Below, piece by piece: positions 28,822 through 41,201 of a DNA stretch of 64,000 nt (its first letter is position 1; the number at the start of each line of letters is the position of its first letter). Below the pieces are notes generated by a model. That model searched no databases. It was given only the letters and a program-made list of their open reading frames with translations, and was not told the DNA's origin. The stretch spans positions 13,516,001-13,580,000 of the forward strand of contig NC_003284.9 of the NCBI RefSeq assembly GCF_000002985.6, written 5' to 3'. The position numbers were made by a program, and so were the translations under genes. Source of the stretch: Caenorhabditis elegans. Taxonomy: Eukaryota; Nematoda; Chromadorea; Rhabditida; Rhabditidae.

Positions 28822-31800
28822 TCACGCCTTCTGCAACGGGACAATTGATCCTCTTCTCAGTGGATTTGGTACCGGCGTCATAGGCGGTAACGGCGGTTCT
28901 GTTTCTTCATGCAAATGCTCATTGAGCCAGTAGCAATTAACTTCTCCTGAAAAATGGAATTTCTTGAAAAAAAATCAGTGTGTTTGTTAAACAGAAATAA
29001 TAAAGTGTCTTGAGCTGAATGAATTGAACTAAACGGTATTCGAGTGTCAAAGCCACATTTTCAAAACTCAATTTTAATGTTCTTTAAACGTTCGTTCCAC
29101 TTCCACTTCCACTTTTGTTCGAATGATCATCGATAAAAACTTCATGAGCAAGTAATTAATTAAAATATGAGTTGCGTAACAAGCAATGAGATATTACAAT
29201 GTAAAAAAATTCAGTGGCACTATGTTTTTGCTATGTTTATCTAAAACCTGTTAAACTGCCCTAATATTTTTTGGCAGCTCATAATATCACAGATCTATAG
29301 AATGAGTTTCAAATGTTTCACAGCAAATTTTCAAACGCGCCGCATTACCTTTCCCTTTGACATGTACAATTCCTCTCTTCACAAATTTGTATTCATGTGA
29401 ATCAAATAAAAGTCTCGCAGTTATTTCACTAGTTTGAATTTGATTTGGCGGACAATTCGATTGCATTCTGGATGCAAAATTGACAGTGTCGCCGAAGAGG
29501 CAATACCGGGGTGATCGGATTCCAATCACACCTGCTGCAATTGGCCCGGCGTGAAAACCAATTCTTATCCGGAGCTGAAATCAAAAAAATCACTGGGATT
29601 TAAAATTAATCATGCTCACTTTATAGTTCTTGTCATGTTGTAAAACATAAATGTACGATATTTCTCGGATCTCTAGACTTATCTCGGCCACTTCAAATAT
29701 ATGCCTTCCTTCGTTTTCGTGCGGGACACCAGAAGCAACCATGTAAGTTTCCCCTGTTGTTTCAACCTGAAATACAAAAAAAATGTGGAATCAATTGGAA
29801 AGTTCCACACTTACTTTATAAGCATCGTGTCTCTTGATTACAGTGTCAAATTGATCATAAATATCATTAAGAAATGCAATTACCTAAAAGACATCTGGCG
29901 TAATTTTTCATATTTGTAAGTAATCCTACCTGTTCGGGAGAACTTCGTTTCATTAGTGCATTGAAATCACAAATTTGAACAAACATAACGGTTGCCGATT
30001 CATAGCTTCTCGGTGGCATTATGAGTCCATTTTTCAGATCCTTTGCAATACTCCTGAAATTCACACACAGGGATTAACATTATTATTGGATATTGTCTAA
30101 ATTGTCACATATAGACTTTTAATTGATTTTAATTTTTTTTTCAAACAAAAAACAATATTCATACAGTAGAAATGTAGTGAAACATTAATGAGATATAATT
30201 GTTAGGTTTTCTGGAAATTTATTAATTGCAAAAAATCAGATTAATGCATTAATAATTTCAATAAAACAAAAAAATTATAAAAAAAAACTACTGTTGAAAA
30301 TATCATTTCCAAATTTCAATAAAAACCCATATTTTGTTTATTTCGAGTTTTGCAAAATTGTGATCAATAGTAATATTCTTTAAATGACTGATGAAAGGGA
30401 TAGTCTCTAAAACGGAAACTTAAAAAAAATTATTTTCGTATTACAAATTGGCATGTTCAGTTTTCTATTACTGAACCCTGGCAACTACCATATTGTATGT
30501 GCTCTTTGAAATTGAACCAATGTAATGCTTCTCAATTCGAGCAAACCACTCACGCTGGCAACATTTCATTTAAAAGCCTCATTGTCTGCATTTGTGCATC
30601 TGCTAAATCAGCTGTTCTTATTGCAACCATTTGTTCCAGTTCATCCGCATATTTTTCGCTCATCCTGATCATTTGATCTACCAAGTTTCCTTTTCTAAAA
30701 TTTCCAGTCACGTCGCAATTTTTATTTTATTTAGAAACTTACGACAAAGGGTACACCGTACTAATTGACTCTATCAATTTTTTGATAGTGGGACGTTTAT
30801 CAGGATTTCGATCCCAGCATTCTTTGCACATTTCAAGAAGCATATTCTCTTGCCGATAATCGTCAGTTATTCGAGGCATATGATTTTCGTTGAGAATTTG
30901 TTTTATGAGAGCTGAATTTGAACGACATCAAGGAATACATTCGGAGTTTAGGAAATACTCACTTGCGTTAGGCCGCTCCACTGAATGAATTAAATGGTAG
31001 GGGTCTTCGCGTTCAACCATCATATAAAATATCATGCCAACGCAATAGATATCTCCTTTTGGACTACCTCGTACAACTCGCGGTGGTTGTTTTCCAGAAT
31101 CATCATATTCTCGAATGTGCTCAGGTGGGAAGCAAACATATTGAGGGTAAGTTACTGGAATCGAGAAGTTGGTGTTTAAGTTGCATCGTGCAACGCTGTT
31201 TCGCGCAACGTTGTGCGAAAGGTGGTTATTTGGAAGCGGCCGACACGTTCTCGGTTCCGCGCCGCATTATTCATAGCGGCGTGAAGCTGTTTAAGGTGAC
31301 CCACCGGCCGGCGCCCACATGACAGTCCTACTTTTTTTTAAACAAGACGACAGTTGTTTTTTTTCCATTTCCCACACAAAAGGCACTTACTCATATGCGC
31401 TGCCTGCTCTGGAACTTTGATGTTTTCCGCATCTAATTGATCACTCATAAAATTGGAGACTCCATAAAGTGTTAATTTTAAAACCCAATTAATATCTATC
31501 AAGCAAGTTGATGCTTGTAAGTGCCCGTGATAGCCGATGGAGGATTTGTGAAGATATTGTAGTCCCTGAAGTGTGAGTTAAGTTAAGAGTTAAGATGTAT
31601 GGTTCAAAAAGCTTACTTTCAAAATATCTCTCATGAATGCAGACTTAAAAGTGTCATCCATTCCGAAATCGCGGTCTAGACAAAATTCCTGAAAACATAT
31701 TTTTAATATTTTTTGGATTACCCGGATGCCCATTTATTACCTCGAGTGTTCCTCGTTCAACTAGCGTATGCAAAATTGTCATTGTCATAATGTCATCGTT

Positions 31801-34800
31801 GACTTGAATCCCATAAAACTTTGCTAAATTATCGTGCTGCAGTTGTTTTAGGCTGTATAAGTAATCCAGCGTAGTCTCGGGAAAGTTAATCTTTCTAATC
31901 TGCTTGAACTGCACGTACTCTGCCCGTTGAGTTCCCACCAGAGCATAAGAACCAAATACCCTCCTACGAGAAGTTAACGCGGCTGCGTTGTCGGTGTTGC
32001 TTGCACGGTTTTCGAGCTCTCGTTGCATTTTCTGAATTTTCAGTGAATCAGGTGAGAAAATGTAAGGAATGTTGAATTTACTTACGGCATCTGCATTTTT
32101 ATTTACAATTATTTTAAGTGACTCTTTCGGAACTTTCCATGTAAGTTTGTAGATGTTGAGCTTGTGGCTGTAAACATTAAAGTTTTGTCAGAAAATTGTC
32201 TTTGTTTAAACTTTGTTTTCAGGGCAAAATTAAGAGAATCGTCATTAAATTTGAACAAGTGTACTGAAAACAGCTTAGCTAAAACAATTATTTTTGTTCT
32301 AAATGAAACCTTTTTTGCATTGAATAAAAAAAGTTCCTAAAGTTTGAGAAAAAACTCACCGTCTCTGCTTAACAATGATCACTATAGCAATGACAATGAT
32401 CGTGACAATAACCACCGCCGCAATGATGTGAGCTGTAACCTAATAATTATCCTTACTCTCCTTTCCAAGACTTACGAATATAATTTACACATGAACTTTT
32501 TGCCACACAATCATCGGGAGGGTCCATGTCCTTCAGAGTCCAGAGTAAATCGGATGTTTTGTTAGGAGACTGAAATGTGGGAATATTTGTAAAAGAAGAA
32601 GAAGCACGTAAAAAATTGAAAGATAATTGGTAATTTCGGTATGATTAAATTTTCACTTTTTTATTGATTTTAAGTGAACATGATACACAACTTAAATTGA
32701 ATTTGTATACTCCCGGGTAAAGTTTTTTATCAAGTCTGAAAACTGAAAACAAGCCCCCTCTCGCTGAGTTGAAGTTGTTATAATATAAAATTATCTGTTA
32801 AAAAAACGAAACAAATTTTATCGAAATTGCCAAAAATGCAGTTTTGAAATCTATTCTAAAAACGCACCAATTGAAAACAGTTGTAAGTATCACACGACTT
32901 AGCAACAGACTTTAACGTCAATATTGATTCAAACGTCATTTCAGCAGGATTTATTGTAAAAACTGCATAATTTGTTAAAACGGAGCCACTGTTATCAAAT
33001 GTGAATGTACCATATTTTGCTGGAAAATGAAATTTACTTACTCGGAGATGCTTCGAACAATATAGTAAACAATAGGAAGATAAGAGATAGAGAGAAGCAA
33101 AATAAGTAGTACTCACTAGTGACAGCTTTTCCGCTCATTGCAGTATGATAATTATCAGTCTGTGTCTCGGCTCCATTTACTGAGCCGACGCAGTATGCAT
33201 AACATGCGTGATATATTCGTAAAAATGTTGTGAACTGATCCTGAAAGAAAAGTTATGAATGTGATGAAGTTTTTTAAAGCTTGTGGTAGTTTACTAAAAT
33301 TTAATCTAAAATTTATTCACGACAAAGAAGGTTTTGTATTGTTCAAAAACGGAGTAGTGAAATTAATATATTGCTTCAAAATTTAAAAAAATGTTTTAAC
33401 CTAAAATAAACTTCAACTTTTGTTTAACTCTAAGTATTCATTTATGTACCTACATACTTCTTGCACTAAATTGGTTACATTTTTATAACAAACTTACATC
33501 TGCCAGATTTGGAATCACATCCTGCATGATACTGAATGCATCTGAATACTGTTCTTGTAATGGTGATATCTAAAAGTAGTTTTTGTGCGTTTCATTGTGT
33601 TTCTAAATCTACTGACTATGAAGGCATTTGATCCGTAAAGAAGATTTTTGACATTTGGCTGATTTAGTATTTCATCCGGAGGTTTATTGAGAATTACTAC
33701 TATTATAAAGCGGAACCCTGATAGTGATCGTATGCCAATATTGTAAAACGCACTGTAGATATCGTAAAAATCAGCGCACACGACAATCACTGAAAAAATG
33801 AAACTGTAATTGTATTTCCAAAAATGACGTTAAGAATTCAGAAAAATGAAACCAACTTCTGGCGCCCCGTTTTATTTTCTGGTCAACCTTCGTCCAATCC
33901 ACATCGTTTTCATCAACTTCTACGTATTCACGGATTTTGAAACTGTTCATTATCTAAAATATTAAAACTATTTGAAATATTTTACATGAAAATAATCACC
34001 TCATTATAAGATCTCAAGTCATTTGAAAGAGATAATCCATTCGGCAAAACTTTGACTGACCCCACCAATGTTATCTGTTTTCCGATTTTTTTTTTTGTCT
34101 AAAACTTTCATTTTGAATTACCTCAACTTGTTCCAGCTCTTTCATCAGAAAAACCAGAGTTTCTGCAACACCGCCAACGGAAAATTGTGCAACATTTATA
34201 ACCGATGTGAGCTCCTGCACACCTCGGGCTTCAAATACGGGCTCGTAGCCTATAACTGGCGATTTCCAGATTTCCGCAAAATCACCAATTGTTCGAATAT
34301 CAGTAGTGCATGTTGGGCCAACAAATACAAAATCTAGTTCTCCTGATGTTCTGGATGCAACTGCGTTGATAGCGTAGGAGGCTGATTTTACACTGTTATC
34401 CCCACTACAGCCATGTTGTTGGTTAATTCTGTGGAAAACACCGAATAGTTTTAGTAATATTATTACTGTTAACAATTCCAAATGTTTTCTGGATTATTTT
34501 GGTACTATATTGGCTTTTTCAGAACATTTGGCACAAACCTTGTAACTCTATTTTTAACATTTTTTGCTGTCGTTGAAAATGAGCTCAAATTTTTGATGGC
34601 ATATTTTGAAATTTTTTAAAAATCACTTTTTTAAATATATTTTAAGCCACTAAAACTCACTGTATTGACTTTGTTGTACACTGTCCATTGGCCGTCGCAT
34701 CTGCCACAGCCGAAGCACACACATTTTGAGCAGAAGGCCAATTATCGAAAAGTATTAATTGAATGCCATCACACAATTCTCGGTGAAGAAAAACAATGAC

Positions 34801-34824
34801 AATTATTAATAAGCTTTTCAGCAT
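28822..34824 (-). CDS. odr-1: Receptor-type guanylyl cyclase
   Basis: Single-pass cyclase acting in olfactory cGMP signalling in sensory cilia. Twenty-two exons splice in frame to about 1047 residues: 34661-34824, 34122-34428, 34000-34074, 33857-33953, 33617-33789, 33498-33569, 33117-33240, 32868-33019, 32476-32569, 32360-32432, 32086-32167, 31741-32031, 31617-31688, 31391-31565, 30963-31154, 30743-30911, 30554-30694, 29930-30053, 29815-29883, 29620-29766, 29349-29574, 28822-28946. Domains are a signal peptide ([16 protein letters not shown]), a ligand-binding-type ectodomain, a TM helix at about 422-441, a pseudokinase without HRD or DFG, a dimerisation helix, and a class III cyclase. Purine-specifying E884 and C956, and N963 and R967, are kept. 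The first metal Asp is Gln (Q844) and the second is Glu (E888). The symbol rests on adjacency to cah-4 and acr-12. Confidence 0.93.
31178..31325 (+). mobile_element. HTH-coding relic in odr-1 intron (copy A)
   Basis: A GC-rich island in an AT-rich intron, antisense to odr-1. It encodes [20 protein letters not shown] followed by RRIIHSG, which reads like a pipsqueak/pogo-type helix-turn-helix. Nearly the same peptide is encoded at 53226-53480. The intron splice sites (31155 and 31390 sides) are intact. It is probably a fragment of a transposase N-terminus. Confidence 0.6.
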
Positions 34825-36560
34825 TGAGGGTTTCAGGTGATAATAATCAGTAATGAGCTAACTTGTGAGTTCAAGCATGAAAACAAGGGTGCTCACAAGG
34901 GATATGAAAAGATCGATAAAGTATATATCAAATATGGCAAGAGTGAATAGGTGGGGGAGAAGATTTTGAAATGAATAGGTATTTAATCATAGAATAGATA
35001 TGATATTGTTCCAGTTGAATAGCTGACTCAAAACGGATTACGAATCTAGTGGGCTTTGCAATGAATACATGGATTAGTATAGTAGGATTTTTTACCTTCC
35101 TTAACTATAAAATCAAGTAGTTCAAAGTAAATTAGATAACTGTACTTGTTACAAATTAATATGACAAACTATAAAATTTTATTGAATAGTTACTGTATGA
35201 AGGCAGGTTCTCGAAATTGTTATCTGAAAAAAAATTTGAATCTAACTTTTTTTGAAATAAAGTATGTTGATAAATGCAAAACAATTGATCAGGAAACTGC
35301 TTAATGTATTCAGATAGAATTAGTTGTTTGAGCGCATGTGTTTTTTGAATTTAATTTTCAGCTCAATGAAGCATATTTTACTTACCGTTATTCTGATAAT
35401 CAAATTAAAACTCGCAAGAAATATGATGTTACGAATACACAATACATTTAGCTCATAAATTTTGGGTATAATGCTGGCCAATCAACTACTTCCGGAGCGG
35501 ATACTCCCACTGAATTTCTGATTACATTTTGTATTGTTATCTATTACAAGAATTGCTTCAATTGTTGGAAACATGTGGTAACAGAAATGTTTTTTTTTCA
35601 CTTGCCCTGTTTCTTGTAAAGTACGGAAGTTTTACGCGTTGATCATTTTTTCATATTACTGGATGTAATATTGTTTAGCAAAAAGTAAACAAATTATACT
35701 TATATATGTTGATACTGTTTTATCATTTCTGCACACGGTGTGAAATTCATTCAATTGAAAGTCTAACTACCGTCTTTCAATATTAGTTTTGCCCCCCTTG
35801 CAAGTCAACCGAAAATTAGTCTTGCAGCCTCTATTAGGTCAGCACTGACTTCTCGCCTAACGAGAAATATTTAGTCGAGACTTTAGCAAATTCGTCATTT
35901 TTAGCGCAAAGTAAACATGAAAACCATTATTTTTGCATTCAATACTATTTGAGGTAATACAATAATCATTATTAGTTACATTTTCCCCTATATTTCTTAT
36001 ACCCCTTTCATCGTTTTTCTGCACATTTTTGACGCAATTTTTCAAGGTTTTATTTATTTGTTTTGAAAGTCATTGAGTTACCTTATTCACGCATTCATAA
36101 AGAGCACACAAGCCCTTTTTATTCCAATAGCGTATTTCTCACGGTTTCCGTTTTTTATAGATGGATCGTTTGATCTCTCTAGTTGGGTTCAATTTAATTT
36201 CTTTTTTTCCCTATGTATCAGACTTTCCATATATCATTCAAAAATTTTCGATTCATCTCCAATATATAAAAAAAAAGATTGATGGAAGAATTGCTTCAAT
36301 TTCCGTTCTGTTTTCTATTTTACAAATAGCACTCGAGCCACCAAATAAAATGTTCATTGCAAAATATAGCCTGATGGCAAGTGTGGAATACGGTTTCACA
36401 AGTTTGAAGCGAGAAATAGCAAAATATGAATTGAACAACAGTATGTTTTCCAGGAGAAAATAAGAAAAAAAACAAGGGAAACGGAAAGGAAGAAAGAAAG
36501 TTGGTTATTGTAAAAATTTGAATGAGAAATTGTTGTACCCATAATTATATGTTTTATAAA
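34825..36560. promoter_or_regulatory. odr-1 upstream region and globin 3' flank
   Basis: These 1.7 kb lie before odr-1 and after the stop codon of the minus-strand globin gene. They are AT-rich with no supported exon. The first kilobase left of the globin gene should carry odr-1 promoter elements, but I cannot identify individual sites with confidence. Confidence 0.5.
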
Positions 36561-39500
36561 TTATTCGAAGATCGGGCGTCTGGTTGTGCTGCTTGTTGTA
36601 GAAGACGTTGAAGGAGCGTCTGAAAATACATAGAATTAGTCTTGGAAACGTTTTTAAAAAACGTACTGTTGTATCATTTGAAAACCAAAAAATAATGTTC
36701 AAAAAATAAAACAGCGTGAAATTTAAATTTAAATTTTCGCCAAATTCTCCAAATTAAAAATAACATCAAAATTTATCTAAAAAAGGATGTAGGAACATTT
36801 CAATATTAATCAATACATATCAAAAATTCCTTCGTTATGTGGCAAAGTGATCTTAAGATACATTTATACTGCTTTCCATAAAGTTTTTAGTGTTTTTTCT
36901 TTTTAAGATCTAAAAAATTAAGCAATTCACGCCAGAATTATAAGTTATAATTGTTTAATTGAGCAGGGTTTAATCTAAAATCCAAAGGGCGTGAAAAGCG
37001 AAAAACTATATCTTACATTCATGTTTATGCTGTACATTATTATTGTTACTTCAAGTCAAAAATTTCAAAATCTTATTAAACTTACCAGAACCATTTCGTT
37101 TGCCGGAATGTGATGTGGACTCAGTGGAATATGTAGACACACTTCGGAGTGTATCTCGCCGGGAGTTTGCTAGAATATTTCTAGGTGTTGCTTCCTCAGT
37201 CATTTGAATTGGTGTGCTCTTCGAATGATCCCTCTGACCAAGTAACCCAGCTGCTGTTGTGGCCATGCCATTGCTATGTGACGATGATGGCTGCTTAATC
37301 ACGATTTTAGAATCTTTGTTTATTTTTTTGCAGCTATTTTTAGTTTGTGCCTATGTTTGGTCTACATGTTCTGACGCTACTTCTATTTGCTCAGACAACC
37401 AACCTCATTATTTTCCTCCCTTGAATCCACCGTACTCTGATGTTTTAGCGTTCGCCGTGAACTCATTCGATGACGTCGCAGCTCGGAATAGTATCCGTCA
37501 CGGACGGATGAGAAAATCATTGTAACTAATGAGGACCAGGCCGATACTGTGTCCGCTGGCTGAAAGTTATCGATTATCAAAATAGCTGAATTGAAGGTTT
37601 GACTTTTTCAGCTGTCTTTAATGTCTACACTAGCCCCTTTATATCTAAATTCGTCATGAATTTTTTAAAATATTTCTATGCCTCGAAATCTCATCTTATA
37701 CTTTTTCATTCATTTTTCTCTCCCCAATAATCCTCATGGTGCTTTTTTACACTTACTAATCCCTTCAATCTGAATGATCTCGAAATTCCTGCTCACCTGA
37801 TGATTAGCCATGTCTAAAATTACTCCTTCCAGAGTCATCGCATCCGCTACAGCAACCCAGAAATCAGGTTTAAAACCGTACTGTTTTAATTCCACGTGCT
37901 CTTCGCCGTACTGCTTTGAGACGCTTTCAATGAAATCGGCATCGTGAATCTGAAAACAAAATACACATTAATTTATGGGTTTTATTTTGACTGATTTCAA
38001 TTTTGAAGCAGATTGGATAAAAGTGGATTGAAGTTTAATTCTTTTCACTTTAAAAAACTACAGATGACGCTCCTAAAACCAGATTTCATATTGATACTTT
38101 ATGATGTGTTTTTCTAATTTTTTGATATCTTTTTTCATTTTAAATTTTCACGAAGGGTCTTAATAATAAATGAAATTATCAGGCTGTCGGGAAAGTCCTG
38201 TCCTATTTTTCAAAAAGATGGGCGGTTAATTTCTGCAAAGACTTTTTTCTGCTTATCAAACACTAGGAGCCCATAAACTCCAAAATTGATATTCAGCACT
38301 CAAGGACAAAACAAAAAATAGGACAGGACTTTCCCGACAGCCTAATACTTGCCGAAACTGATTAAATTAATTCCATTTTTTTTTGTTTGTTCAGGTATTC
38401 TTATGATATTTTTTAGAAAATATCACAGTGTAATTTACCACAGAAAAAATTTGTTTTTAGTGGCTTTTGTGTATGATAAAACTATTTTTAGATAGATTTG
38501 GAAAGTTTGATAAAAAAAAACTTTAAAGCAAAAATGCCAAGATATTGAGAAGACACTTGCTCGATTTTTCATATAAAATGCATTAATTTTCATTTCATTT
38601 AAATGTTTTGAATGTTCCTAACTCTTTCTTTTTTTCAAATAGTTTTTGTTTTTTTTTAAATAATAAAGCTTGATTAAATTATTCAATTTAGTCTCGAACA
38701 GTGCCGTATCGCAATAATTCAAAAAACGTTCAAATTTCAAAGTGTTTATTTCATTTGACCCCTCTCCTGTCATCTTTGCTCCATTTTCGTTTTAACATGA
38801 AAAATGAGGCCGAGCACAAGAAGAAAGTTCACAAAAAACTTATTAGATCCCCCTTTCGTTTCTTCCCCAGAGGCTATCCAGCATCACTTTCGTTCCAAAA
38901 AAGGACCAATTTTTGCTTGACCCGAAACAACACAAGTGACATGAACTTGTCACGGATATCCAGATAGATCCGGAAGCTATTGAGAGATCAGGAAATTATT
39001 GGAATTATGAAAAAATGAAAACTGACATGTGCGACAATATCTTCCACGAGCTGTTTCAGTCGATTATTTACAATGGAACTTCTCTCCTTTCCCAAATTCA
39101 TAATGTACTTTTGGTAGTCCTCTCGTTTTTCGAAAATCCTTTGCACAACCTGAAAAAAATCCATTTTTCATTTCCTGTTTCTCTTTTGATCTTTTTCAAT
39201 CTGCTCCCCGAGTTTTCAAAGTCGAAAAATGAAAGAAGAGAGGAAATGATAAAGCACACAGATCACGTATCTGTTCTCTGATGAGCTCCTGTCAAAGGTG
39301 GGCTTGTGTCGAAAAGTGATGAAGTCGAGACAAAAGTGAGAAAAAGTCGGATGGAGAATGAGGCATGAAAAGAAGATATCAAGATAAAGGGATCGATAAA
39401 TCTCAACAAACCAAACTACACGACTACTGATAGGGGAGATGTTTTGAAAAATCATGACACAAACTATACTCTGGTCAGGAATCTCCTTATAGGCACGAAA

Positions 39501-40156
39501 ACCCTAAGACCGTCAGCCACTGTGAAATATAACTAAGCCTACTTTACGGAGTAAAAATTTATGACTTTTCACAGGTGGCAAAGTAAATTTGTAATCGTAT
39601 TTAGGGTGAATACTAATCAACTAATATTTTGAAAATGGCATGTCTAACAGTATACAGATGTATGAGCAAAACACGGTGAGTTCTAAACTAATATGAAGAT
39701 CTTTACCTTATTTGCAAATTCGGAATGTGGATTCTCAAAGCATTGTGTGATAATTTCTCTACCCTGCGCAGAAATTGGATGACTATCTTTTCTCATGGAT
39801 TTTGTCCGTGAGATCTCTATGCTGCAACAAATCAAGTCAGTTTTCGTAAACTTGTACAACTATTCTTACTTTTTACTTTCCCGTGAACTTTTCGGCCGAT
39901 CTTTGTCTTTGATACTGGTGATACTCTTTTGTCTAGATGTGTTCGAAGCCGTCGATGTTGACATTCTTGAGCTTTTGGAGCTCATGTCCATCATGCTCTT
40001 GCTTTTGTTAAACTCGCCCTGAAAAAAAAGAAAAACATCAAATGATTGCAGAAAAATGCAACTCACAGAAACTGATGACCTGTTCGGCTTGCTCCGAATC
40101 TCCATGGATTCGGATTTTTTGTTGATTCGGGATGAACTCGACGACGAGTTTCCCAT
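36561..40156 (-). CDS. glb-20: Globin with N-myristoylation motif (probably GLB-20)
   Basis: Haem-binding globin of the large nematode family. Exons 40067-40156, 39870-40018, 39707-39821, 39027-39149, 37797-37949, 37404-37559, 37086-37290 and 36561-36619 give 349 residues. The start MGNSSSSSS fits a myristoylation signal (Gly2, Ser6) and implies membrane attachment. A Ser/Lys/Arg-rich extension of about 97 residues precedes the globin fold, which runs from QGREIITQCFENPHSEF through KREDYQKYI to FSSVRDGYYSELR (about 98-240). H177 in YGEEHVELKQYGFKPDFW is the proximal (F8) histidine. The C-terminal tail of about 90 residues is Ser/Thr-rich and disordered. The 37290 end is ambiguous by 3 nt between two in-frame acceptors. 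The symbol is from memory of R01E6.6 and less certain than the family. Confidence 0.88.
38181..38343. mobile_element. Short TIR element in globin intron
   Basis: A 163-bp element with near-perfect terminal inverted repeats of about 30 bp: it opens AGGCTGTCGGGAAAGTCCTG and closes with its reverse complement (CAGGACTTTCCCGACAGCCT). The flanks are TA-rich, consistent with mariner/Tc-type TA insertion. The interior is non-coding. It sits in the intron between the exons at 37797-37949 and 39027-39149. Confidence 0.85.
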
Positions 40157-41193
40157 TGCGCCGGTTCTGCAATTTATTTTTTTTTACTTCAACGTGAGAT
40201 TTTGGAAGCAAAATAGAATAGGAAGCCGATTTTTTTTTGGTTTTAGAGAAAAGAAGCTCATCAAAACATGTTTATGATGTGGCGTTGATAAGATGCGGAT
40301 AAAAAAACAAAACCAGGAGGATAAGCTGAAGCCCATGACCGGAAAAAAAATACTTTAATATAAAAAAAAATCTGGAGATGGCAAACGAAAATTGAAAAAG
40401 TACACCAATCATCAGTTCGAAAATTTTTAAGAAAAATGAGCAAGACTGAACGGGGCGGAAAATAGACGAAAAGAAAAAACATGTGTTTGAGATTTTTATA
40501 AGCCGTGTGCAAGTGGCTGGTTGTGAAGAGCCTTCCTCTATCTTCTATACGCTATTCGAGAAACATACACACAGACTATATAAGTTAAATATCAATGTCG
40601 ATTTTCCAATAAGTTTTTTTTTGGAGGAACTGGACACGAGAGAAGATTAACTTTCCTCATGGATTAAAAAATCAGAATGTGGAAAACGACGGAAAAAAAA
40701 ATGGAAAAATGGCAACCGATGGATTAGGGAAAAAGAAAAGATAGATGAACTACTAGACCTAAAAACTTTGATGCCAAGATGGTGCTACAAAAATAATTTC
40801 TTAAAGATTTCTGGCTTTGAATCTCACTGAAAATATATTGAATTTATTTGGGCCTCAATTTAGTTTCAACAAATTAGAAAAAAAAAGTTGTCAGTTTTTT
40901 CTGAGGGTACAATACTTTTAAAATATTTGAAGCATATTAAAGTTTAAAAAAAATTAGAGGTTTTTTTGCTAACAAATGGCAAACTAGTGAAAAATTAAAA
41001 AAAAATCATTTCAAAAATTAGTTTAAATTTTATTCAATAATCTTTTATGAAAACACTTTAGGTAAAAAATATGTCTTTAAAAAAATAAAATCAAATTTGT
41101 TGGGTCTAAATTAAAACTCTAGAAAAAATTTACTGGCGTTGAAATTAAATACTAAGGAGAGACTACATATGTTTTCCAAAACTTGTTGCCCTG

Positions 41194-41201
41194 TGACGTC
41201 A
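41194..41201. promoter_or_regulatory. Perfect CRE palindrome TGACGTCA
   Basis: An 8/8 match to the CREB/ATF site about 1.0 kb upstream of the globin ATG. Chance occurrence is possible; a second copy lies at 45946. Confidence 0.4.

Noticed and set aside
39760-39775. X-chromosome MEX-type dosage-compensation motif (CCCTGCGC core)
   Set aside because: Only the 8-base core matches, within a coding exon of the globin. The flanking positions of the 12-base motif disagree.
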